From Mageeibacillus sp. UBA1212 (GTDB taxonomy: Bacteria > Bacillota > Clostridia > UBA1212): a DNA stretch of 21,378 nt. Under the pieces are notes generated by a model. It worked only from the letters and a program-made list of their open reading frames with translations. It did no database searches and was not told the DNA's origin. Positions 1 through 6,600 of this stretch are shown here, one piece after another. The stretch is from positions 1-21,378 of the forward strand of contig DBXM01000015.1 of assembly GCA_002309655.1 (NCBI GenBank), written 5' to 3'. Both the position numbers and the translations under genes were made by a program. The first letter of the stretch is position 1. Each line of letters opens with the position of its first letter.

Positions 1-72
1 GAAAGAGTAACGGGCGTGCTTGAAGATTATCCGAAAGGGCATACAATGTACTGCATGGAAAAGTCCCTCTGA
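1..72 (+). CDS. 3' end of an unidentified protein gene (partial)
   Basis: Frame 1 is open from the window edge to a TGA at 70-72 and encodes 23 residues ending in HTMYCMEKSL. Only the C-terminal tail is visible, so no family can be assigned. It runs in the same direction as the URO-D-like gene that starts 161 bases later. Two hairpins in between suggest the transcript may end or be processed there. That this frame is real is an inference from its position and the following hairpins. Confidence 0.5.
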   Translation, partial: ERVTGVLEDYPKGHTMYCMEKSL

Positions 73-80
73 AAAAACAT

Positions 81-100
81 CGGCAAATTCCGGTTTGCCG
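81..100 (+). terminator. Hairpin after the partial left-edge gene (weak terminator candidate)
   Basis: CGGCAAA (81-87) pairs with TTTGCCG (94-100) around a 6-base loop, eight bases after the stop codon at 70-72. There is no T-run after it, so efficient intrinsic termination is doubtful. It may act in RNA processing or together with the next hairpin at 123-141. Confidence 0.35.
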
Positions 101-122
101 AGATGATTCGCCACTTTAGCGG

Positions 123-151
123 AACAAGCTTATTGCTTGTTGCGAGCTTTT
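123..151 (+). terminator. Second hairpin upstream of the URO-D-like gene, possible terminator
   Basis: AACAAGC (123-129) and GCTTGTT (135-141) form a perfect 7-bp stem with a TTATT loop, followed at 147-150 by a short TTTT. The stem is A/T-rich and the T-run is short and offset, so this is a moderate terminator at best. Confidence 0.4.
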
Positions 152-195
152 AATTATCTGCACAACTGTGCGCAATTACAAATGAAAGAGCAGTT

Positions 196-213
196 GCCCG
201 CTAAATCTCGGGC
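196..213 (+). promoter_or_regulatory. 5'-leader hairpin just before the URO-D-like start
   Basis: GCCCG (196-200) pairs with CGGGC (209-213), placing a stem 20 bases before the ATG at 234. No convincing Shine-Dalgarno lies between the stem and the start: only the A-rich run GCAAAGAAAAAAT is there. Initiation may therefore be weak or depend on the unstructured A-rich leader. A function is not demonstrated. Confidence 0.25.
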
Positions 214-233
214 GGCAAAGGCAAAGAAAAAAT

Positions 234-1301
234 ATGAAGCTGACACAAAATACGATTGACCTTCTTGAAGATATAGAGCGGAGGATCGACCCGGAGACAG
301 AGGAAGACTTTCTTGATCAGTGGCGGGACTTCCTGTTTGACCGGTTCGAAGGGGATATTTTCGCTCCGAAACGCAAAAAACTGACGTTGACGACGGTCGA
401 GCGGAAAGGCATGATGATCAACGACGCCATGACCGACTACGACAGCATGCTTTATTCACAACTGCTCGGAGTGTCGTACGCCCTTGACGACAACGACAAC
501 AACCGGGCAAGATCCATGAACCTCGCAATCCGGGCCAATTACGGATCGTGCATCGGCACTTCGCTGTTCGGCGCCGAAGTGTACATCATGCCATACAAAA
601 CCAATACGTTGCCCATTACGCGCACGCTTACCGGCGAAGGGGCAATGCAAAAGCTCCTCGACAGAGGCGTTCCCGACAACCGTTCGGGGCTGGGTGCGAA
701 AGTGTTCGGCTTTGGCGAATTCGTGAAGGAAGTTTTCGCTCACTACCCTAAAATATCCGCATACGTTCAGGTCTACCACCCGGACATTCAGGGGCCGATT
801 GACAACTGCGAACTGCTGTTCGGCGAAGAAATGTTCTACCAGATGGCAGACGAACCTGAAACCGTTCACGACGTGCTTGGGCTTTTGACCCGGTCCTACA
901 TCAGCTTTATGGAGGAGTGGCAGAAGCTTTACCCGCCGCGGCCGGACATGAACCCACACTGGGGCAACGTTTGGCACAAGGGCAGCATCATGCTTCGCTG
1001 TGACAACGCAAACAATCTCTCGCCGAAGCTGTACGACGAATTCTGCGTCCCCTACGACCGGATGCTGCTGGACCGTTTCGGCGGAGGAGGAATGCATTTC
1101 TGCGGAAGGGGCGATCACTATATCAAATCGATGTGCGAGGCGCCTTCGCTGTCGGTGGTCAACATGTCCCAGCCTCACCTTAACGATATGGAGATTATTT
1201 ATCAGAATACGGTGGACAAAGGCATCAAGCTGGTGGGTTTTGACGCCCGGCGCGCCCGCGACGACCTGGCAAGAGGCTTTAACCACTGCATGGCAATCTG
1301 A
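234..1301 (+). CDS. URO-D family protein (uroporphyrinogen decarboxylase/cobamide methyltransferase-like)
   Basis: This 355-residue protein has the length and layout of the URO-D TIM-barrel family, which includes HemE and the MtaA/CmuA methyltransferases that move methyl groups between corrinoids and thiols. It opens with the helical segment LEDIERRIDPETEEDFLDQW, seen in the non-HemE branch. Near the C-terminus is GGGGMHFCGRGDHY; His288 and Cys290 form an HxC pair that in MtaA-type enzymes binds zinc, and Cys352 could be a third ligand (inference). No heme-pathway gene lies nearby and the protein does not look like HemE, so a methyltransferase or catabolic role fits better than porphyrin synthesis. 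No corrinoid protein is visible in the window. The start is supported by family-like N-terminal sequence but lacks a good ribosome-binding site. A terminator follows at 1412-1438. The substrate is unknown. Confidence 0.85.
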   Translation: MKLTQNTIDLLEDIERRIDPETEEDFLDQWRDFLFDRFEGDIFAPKRKKLTLTTVERKGMMINDAMTDYDSMLYSQLLGVSYALDDNDNNRARSMNLAIRANYGSCIGTSLFGAEVYIMPYKTNTLPITRTLTGEGAMQKLLDRGVPDNRSGLGAKVFGFGEFVKEVFAHYPKISAYVQVYHPDIQGPIDNCELLFGEEMFYQMADEPETVHDVLGLLTRSYISFMEEWQKLYPPRPDMNPHWGNVWHKGSIMLRCDNANNLSPKLYDEFCVPYDRMLLDRFGGGGMHFCGRGDHYIKSMCEAPSLSVVNMSQPHLNDMEIIYQNTVDKGIKLVGFDARRARDDLARGFNHCMAI

Positions 1302-1411
1302 AGCCCGGTTTTCATTAACGTTCGTAGTTTTTCTCTTAGCGTTTCTTCCCGGCGCTTAAAATCGCTGATTATTTAACCGTTTAATCTGTTTTGTCTTCAC
1401 ACCGTGGCTGC

Positions 1412-1449
1412 GGGGCCGGAATCAACCGTTCCGGTCCCGGTTCCTGTTT
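1412..1449 (+). terminator. Terminator of the URO-D-like gene
   Basis: GGGGCCGGAA (1412-1421) pairs with TTCCGGTCCC (1429-1438) over 10 bp with one G-U pair and a 7-base loop. A T-containing stretch (TTCCTGTTT) follows. The stem is strong and the U-tract is imperfect. It lies just before the chromate-transporter promoter, separating the two units. Confidence 0.6.
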
Positions 1450-1475
1450 AAAAGCAATGTCCGATGTGGTATAAT
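1447..1475 (+). promoter_or_regulatory. Promoter of the chromate-transporter pair
   Basis: TTTAAA (1447-1452), a 17-bp spacer and a perfect TATAAT (1470-1475) preceded by TG at 1467-1468 give an extended -10 sigma-A type promoter. Expected transcription start is near 1482, leaving a leader of about 45 bases before the ATG at 1529. The -35 partly overlaps the T-stretch of the preceding terminator. Confidence 0.7.
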
Positions 1476-1528
1476 CATACCGGCAAGCCGGGAATTGTCG
1501 CGATGATTGATTTTGGCAGGAGAGAAAG

Positions 1529-2101
1529 ATGAAACTCTTATTAGAACTGTTTTTGACTTTTTTGAAAATCGGGTTGTTTACTTTCGGCGGCGGTTATGCC
1601 ATGATTCCTTTGATCGAGCGCACCTGCGTGGTCGAAAAAGAGTGGATCACAGACGAGGAAATGGCGGATATCACTGTGATTGCCGAATCAACACCCGGGC
1701 CAATCGCAATCAACTGCGCCACATATGTCGGGCTTAAGAAAAAAGGCTTCTTAGGCGCCGTCGTGGCTACTCTTGGCGTTATTCTTCCGTCTTTCCTCAT
1801 CATTCTCCTCATCTCGTTTTTTCTTGACCGGTTTCTTGAAATCAAATGGGTTGCAAGCGCGTTTAAAGGAATCAAGATTGCAGTGGGCTTATTGATTCTC
1901 GACGCGGCGGTTAAGATGATTGTTAAAATGAAAAAGAAGCTGCTTCCGGTCATTATTCTCTCGGCTGCCTTTATCGCTATGACTCTTATAAACATCTTCG
2001 CTTTGCGCATCTCTACCGTTGTTTTGATGCTTGCGGCAGCGTTTGCCGGTCTTTCTGCTTATCTGACAGAGCGTTATGTACGTAAGGAGGCGTTAAAATG
2101 A
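1529..2101 (+). CDS. Chromate transporter, short-chain CHR family, first subunit
   Basis: This 190-residue membrane protein is one half of a short-chain CHR pair; in other species two such proteins work together as a chromate/sulfate transporter. Family marks are FGGGYAMIPLI near residues 19-29 and ESTPGPIAINCATYVG near 54-69, followed by about five hydrophobic helices and a charged KMKKK loop around residues 133-137. The length is that of a single CHR domain rather than the fused 400-residue ChrA. The start has a good AGGAGAG at 1518-1524. Its stop overlaps the next gene's start (ATGA, 2098-2101), which indicates translational coupling. The pair resembles Bacillus YwrB/YwrA-type genes. True substrate in an anaerobe is uncertain, since many CHR members are not shown to move chromate. 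Base composition is more A/T-rich than the flanking genes. Confidence 0.9.
   Translation: MKLLLELFLTFLKIGLFTFGGGYAMIPLIERTCVVEKEWITDEEMADITVIAESTPGPIAINCATYVGLKKKGFLGAVVATLGVILPSFLIILLISFFLDRFLEIKWVASAFKGIKIAVGLLILDAAVKMIVKMKKKLLPVIILSAAFIAMTLINIFALRISTVVLMLAAAFAGLSAYLTERYVRKEALK
2083..2090 (+). promoter_or_regulatory. Near-perfect ribosome-binding site of the second CHR gene, inside the first
   Basis: TAAGGAGG lies within the last codons of the upstream gene, seven bases before the ATG at 2098. It fixes the start and, with the 4-base overlap, supports balanced production of the two subunits. Confidence 0.75.
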
Positions 2102-2661
2102 TCCTCCTTGAGTTGCTCGCCGGATTTCTTGAAATCGGCTGTTTTTCGTTTGGCGGCGCGTACGGAGCAATTCCGCTGATTCGCGAGGTAGTGCTCTCGT
2201 ACGGTTGGATTGAGGAAGAAAAGTTGTCTTATATGATAGCTGTCAGTGAAAGCACGCCGGGACCTATCATGGTTAATTTGGCAACGTATATAGGGAGCAC
2301 AACCGGCGGCGTTCCCGGAGCTGTCATTGCTACCGTTGCTGTTATTCTACCGGCGTTTCTGATCGTTATGGTTTTGATGCTTCTTTTGAGGAAACTGATT
2401 AAGAACGGAGTCTTTCAGTCGATGCTGAGCGCTCTGAAAGCATGCGTTACCGGCATTGTCCTCGCCACAGGCGTTTATTTGATTATTACGAACTGCATAG
2501 GCGGGTTCACGGTTGTCTCCGCGGATATTCCCGCGATAATACTGACGGTTGCTCTTTGCGTTTTGTATTTTGGATCGAAAAAAATCATAAAAAACGGAAT
2601 GTCTCCGATTCTCCTGATTTGCATTGCGGGAATCGCGGGGGTATTCATATACGGATGGTAA
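2098..2661 (+). CDS. Chromate transporter, short-chain CHR family, second subunit
   Basis: This 187-residue integral membrane protein is the partner of the upstream CHR gene. It shows the same motifs in homologous positions: FGGAYGAIPLI near residues 18-28 and SESTPGPIMVNLATYIG near 57-73, followed by several hydrophobic helices. The two proteins probably form an antiparallel heterodimer, as proposed for short-chain CHR pairs. The overlap with the upstream stop and the strong ribosome-binding site support one operon. A short hairpin follows at 2676-2691, then a histidine-phosphatase-like gene 75 bases downstream that could be read through. The physiological anion is not shown by the sequence. 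Confidence 0.9.
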   Translation: MILLELLAGFLEIGCFSFGGAYGAIPLIREVVLSYGWIEEEKLSYMIAVSESTPGPIMVNLATYIGSTTGGVPGAVIATVAVILPAFLIVMVLMLLLRKLIKNGVFQSMLSALKACVTGIVLATGVYLIITNCIGGFTVVSADIPAIILTVALCVLYFGSKKIIKNGMSPILLICIAGIAGVFIYGW

Positions 2662-2675
2662 GCAATAGAGAATTA

Positions 2676-2691
2676 TTCCGGTTTGCCGGAA
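2676..2691 (+). terminator. Short intergenic hairpin after the CHR pair
   Basis: TTCCGG (2676-2681) pairs with CCGGAA (2686-2691) around TTTG, 14 bases after the stop. No clean T-run follows (CATTTGCATTT). An alternative pairing of CCGGTTT near 2679 with AAACCGG near 2709 is also possible. It may only attenuate read-through into the next gene. Confidence 0.35.
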
Positions 2692-2724
2692 CATTTGCAT
2701 TTCCAATAAACCGGAAATTGCGTC

Positions 2725-2730
2725 GTGAGG
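2725..2730 (+). promoter_or_regulatory. Ribosome-binding site that decides the start at 2737
   Basis: GTGAGG lies six bases before the ATG at 2737. The same bases could be read as a GTG start at 2725, but that codon has no ribosome-binding site of its own. The family N-terminus (MKHIITVQH) begins at the ATG. Confidence 0.6.
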
Positions 2731-2736
2731 TCAAAA

Positions 2737-3357
2737 ATGAAGCACATTATCACGGTTCAGCATACTCAGTCTGTTCACCACACGAACGGGATGGTGGGCT
2801 CCCGGACGGATTGGGACCTTACAGGGCTTGGAAGGATTCAGGCGGACCGTATCGGGAAAAAACTGAAAGAAGAGCTCGCGGGCAAGGACGCGGTAATGTA
2901 TTCCTCGGATCTGAAGCGCGCGAAGCAGACGGCGGAAGAAATCGCAAAACACCTGGAAATCGAGCCGGTTTTCAGGGAGGAACTGCGGGAGCGGAACCTC
3001 GGAAGATGCTGCGGGAAGTCCGTTCAATGGCTTCGTGAAAACAAGGAATGTGATGAAATAACGGTTGACGACAAGATGTTCCCGGACGGGGAGAGCAGGC
3101 GCGAAGCCTGGAACCGGCTTTTGCCGTTCTTTGAGAAAGTGATGGAAAGCGGCGACGAAACCGTTATCATCGTCTCGCACGGCGATATTCTGAGCATGTG
3201 GAACGCGATGTTCCTGGGGCTGGACGTGGAGGCTTGCTGCCGCGTGGAAATACACGGGCAGGCCGGGGGAGTGTCTCACATGTTCGTCGGCGACGACGGG
3301 AAGCGCTTAGTGAGGCGAATCGGCGACATGTCCTACGTACTGCAGGGGCAAGCATAG
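2737..3357 (+). CDS. Histidine phosphatase superfamily protein with altered RHG motif
   Basis: This 206-residue protein has the phosphoglycerate-mutase-like fold of small phosphatases. The usual catalytic RHGxT near the N-terminus reads VQHTQS here: the nucleophilic His (His9) is kept, but Arg becomes Gln8 and Gly becomes Thr10. The other family landmarks are present: WDLTGLGRIQAD, SSDLKRAKQTAE with the phosphate-binding Arg61, ELRERNLG, and the second catalytic His in VSHGD (His148). Members with QH in place of RH exist in Firmicutes as far as I recall, so the protein may be a variant phosphatase rather than a dead one. Substrate unknown. No own promoter was found, so it may be co-transcribed with the CHR pair. 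The ATG is chosen over a GTG 12 bases upstream on ribosome-binding-site grounds. Confidence 0.85.
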   Translation: MKHIITVQHTQSVHHTNGMVGSRTDWDLTGLGRIQADRIGKKLKEELAGKDAVMYSSDLKRAKQTAEEIAKHLEIEPVFREELRERNLGRCCGKSVQWLRENKECDEITVDDKMFPDGESRREAWNRLLPFFEKVMESGDETVIIVSHGDILSMWNAMFLGLDVEACCRVEIHGQAGGVSHMFVGDDGKRLVRRIGDMSYVLQGQA

Positions 3358-3440
3358 TTGATTAATCACGGACTCTGCGGAACGGCCGCCGGGTCTGATT
3401 TGTTTTTAATGAATTATATTTCAGTGAAAATTGATTCACT

Positions 3441-3530
3441 AAAAAACGCGGCGGCGAAATATCGCGGTTTGCGGGAATGTAATTTTGCGGTTGTAACAAA
3501 GAAAGCAAAAATGTAACAAAAAACGCGGCG
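3441..3530 (+). repeat. 13-base direct repeat upstream of the A2M-like gene
   Basis: AAAAAACGCGGCG occurs at 3441-3453 and again at 3518-3530, 77 bases apart. The second copy ends just before the predicted extended -10. A second pair, TGTAACAAA at 3492-3500 and 3512-3520, lies between them, exactly 20 bases apart (about two helical turns). A small inverted repeat AGTGAA/TTCACT (3423-3440) precedes the first copy. Together they look like a regulator-binding region, but no regulator is identified. Confidence 0.55.
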
Positions 3531-3536
3531 CGAAAG

Positions 3537-3545
3537 TGGTAGAAT
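3537..3545 (+). promoter_or_regulatory. Probable extended -10 promoter of the A2M-like gene
   Basis: TG at 3537-3538 plus TAGAAT at 3540-3545 matches the extended -10 pattern used at other promoters in this window. No good -35 lies 16-18 bases upstream, where the sequence is A-rich, so activation by a bound protein or an A-rich UP-like stretch is possible. The leader would be about 80 bases. Confidence 0.45.
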
Positions 3546-3574
3546 AGAGTTGACAGGAAGCATATTATTCGAAA

Positions 3575-3594
3575 TCCGGCCGTGAAAGGCCGGA
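3575..3594 (+). promoter_or_regulatory. Leader hairpin of the A2M-like mRNA
   Basis: TCCGGCC (3575-3581) pairs perfectly with GGCCGGA (3588-3594) around GTGAAA. No T-run follows, so it is not a terminator. It may stabilise the 5' end. The ribosome-binding site GAGGGA (3621-3626) is outside the stem. Confidence 0.4.
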
Positions 3595-3633
3595 AACCGT
3601 CAAAATTCAACGAAAGATTCGAGGGATACTGAG

Positions 3634-6600
3634 ATGGAAGATAAGAGATTTGAAGACATCGCGGAGACAGGAGCGGGCGCGGGACAGAACACCGCGGGAA
3701 GCGGTCAGGGCGGAACGAGTCCGTCGCAAAAGCGCAAAAAGGGCGTCGCAAGGATCGTGGCGCTTGTGGTTGCCGCGGCGGTCCTCCTGACGGCGCTGCC
3801 CATAGGAGGCATTATAATGCTCTTGAGTAAAAAGAAGAACAACAGCAATGTGGTTCCCGACACGGATCCGATTGTTTTCTCGGGCGGCAAATACTCGGGG
3901 AATAACCCGACGCTGCCTCCTGAGCTTTCAACGGTGAAGGTCACGGCTGACGGCGTCGACTCGAAGGTCATTCCGATCGACGGCGCGTTCATTGTTGAGA
4001 CGGCAGGGGAGACGGACGCGGAGACGCTGGCAGGATACTTGACGATGACGCCGGCAATTCCCACTTCGGTGACGAAGCTCGCATCTTCCAAATTCAGGAT
4101 CGCGCCTGCGTCAGGCAGTCTCGCACCCGGGCAGATATACAAGCTGACCCTCGGCGACCCGCAGAACCCGGTTGCCTCTTTCGCGTTCCAGACCGAGAAC
4201 AACATGGTCGTCACGTCGATGTTCCCGGCTGACAAAACGCTCAACGTTCCCGTGAACACCGGAATCGAGGTGACCTTCTCGGACGCCGTGGTGATGGACG
4301 GAAACAGCGAACCGTTCACGGTGAGCCCCAAGGTCAAGGGCAAATTCTCGCTCTATCCGGACGGCAGAACGGTGCTTTTCCTTCCCGACGAGAATCTTTC
4401 CTACGACACCGTCTATACGGTAACGGTTAACGAAGGGGTGACGGGACGCTCGGGAAAGACGTTCACCGGCGAGAAGTCCGCGGCGTTCAGAACTTACACC
4501 AAAGAATACGAAAAACAGGCCGTTTCCGGCAGCAGCAACCATTACGTCAGGATCAATCTGCCGAATTCTCAGGACAGAATATATTCGCCGGGTAGCGACG
4601 CGGGATTCGACTTCAGCGCGTACTCCACGTTTAAGGGAACCGTCAGCGTCACCTGCGACCTTTACATGTTCGGGTCCGCGAAGCAGGCCGCGGAGCTCAT
4701 CGTCGACTCCGAAAAACGGGCAGGGGATGAGAGTTTCCCGCAGCTCGACCTGACGCGGCTTACAAAAATCGGGTCTTTCTCGCCGCAGCAGAATGAGTCG
4801 AACCGGAACGCCTATTCGGTGGATTTCGGCAACGGCCTGGCGGCGGGCATTTACCTGGCTGTCGTCAATGCCTCCGGCTCTCCGTCCTTCGGGAAGACGG
4901 TAAGCGACACCAGGTCCGTGATCGTTCAGGTTTCGGATCTGAGGCCTTACACGGTGTCCTCGGACGGCAAGACTTACCTCTGGCTGAACGCGACGGGAAC
5001 GGGTCCTGTGGCAGGCGCGGATCTCTCGGTGACGCTTTTTGACAGGTACGACGGCTGGAACGCGGAGACTGACGGCGAGACGAAGAGCGTCAGGACCGAC
5101 GCTTCGGGAATTGCCGTGTTCGACAACGGCGGCCGCAACTCCGCTGTCGTGTATGTCGAGAAAGGAAGCGACGCGGTCGTCATCTGTGCCTCGACGCAGG
5201 CTCAGGACACCTACGACTACTATATGAGCTATATATTCACCGACAGGGAAACGTATTTCTCCGACGACACGGTGAATTTCAGCGGGTACATTGCGCCTTC
5301 CTTCGGCGGGACCGTTCCCGGCTACCTCTACCTGCAGACCGGTCTTTCCACAACGAAAACGCGGATCGAGGTTGACGAAACCGGCTTTTTCACCGGGTCT
5401 TTGACGTATTCACGCTGCGAGGCAGGCTATTTCACGCTCAGATTCAGCGACGGCGACGGCCGGTTCATTGTCGCAAAATCCTTCCGGATCACCGAGGAGG
5501 AGAAGCCGCAGTACACCGCTTCCGCAAGCTTCGACAAGCTGTTCTACAGACGTGGCGAGAAGATCACCGTGACGGTGAAGGCCTCGTTCTTCGACGGAAC
5601 TCCCGCGGAGGGACTTGTATTCCTGTGCAGCCTGAGCTACTTCGGCGACAATACAAAGACCGTGAAGACGGACAAGAACGGCGAGGCGAAGCTCACATAC
5701 ACGCCCAGAAAGCTCAATAGCGGCGAGGTTTACGGCACGGACCCGGCGACCCTGTATTTCTACGCAGAGCTTACGAACTTCGAGACCCAGACGCTGATGA
5801 CCTCGGCGTACACGTACTACTTCCATTCCGACTACGTAGTCGGGACGCTGCAGGACGCGAACTCGTCGATTATGACGCTCAACAGGCGCGACACGTCGGC
5901 TCTCAAGACCGCAGAAGACTTCTCATGGCAGGTATTTCCGGAAAATACCAAGGGCGAGCCGCTGTCCGCGAAAGACGTACTCACGTACACCCTTTATAAA
6001 GTAGAGATAATCAAGACCGAAACGAAGGTCTACAACAGCTACACGAGACGGTACGAAAAACAGTACAAGTACTCGATCAACGAGCAGCAGGTGGCGTACG
6101 GTAAAAAGTCGTTCACCGACGGCTCCGTCTCGTTCCCGCTCAGAGAGGTTAAAGGATTCGACGGCTATTACTGGTACAAGGTTGAGTTCTACGACGACAC
6201 GAGCGAAAACGTTTTCCACTACTCGCTGAACGGCACCGCAGGAAGGTGGAACTACAACGAGAGAAACTATTACGACGACGCGGAGGTTACGCTTAACGCC
6301 GCCAACTTCGCCGTGAACGACAAGGTGGTCGCACAATTCAAAGCCGCCTGCGGCGCGGAAAAGGCGCTGTTCGTGACTGTGGCGAATGGAATCGCGGACG
6401 TGAAGTACGCCGACAAGGTTGGCTTTACATATACCGCGGACATGATCGCCGGCGGTAGAGTATACGCGGTGGTATTCGACAAGGAATACGGCACGTACGT
6501 GCAGGCGTTCCAGAGGCTTGCGTACGATACGGAACGCGCGTCGCTGACGCCGGTAATTACCGCTTCATCGGACACTTACAAACCGGGCGACACTGCCACG

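Noticed and set aside
234..1301. Annotation as HemE (heme biosynthesis)
   Set aside because: The N-terminus and motifs fit the methyltransferase-like branch of the URO-D family and no heme gene is adjacent.
3550..3555. Perfect TTGACA as a -35 box for the A2M-like gene
   Set aside because: No -10-like hexamer lies 16-18 bases downstream; TATTAT at 3563-3568 is only seven bases away. The extended -10 at 3537-3545 is a better candidate.
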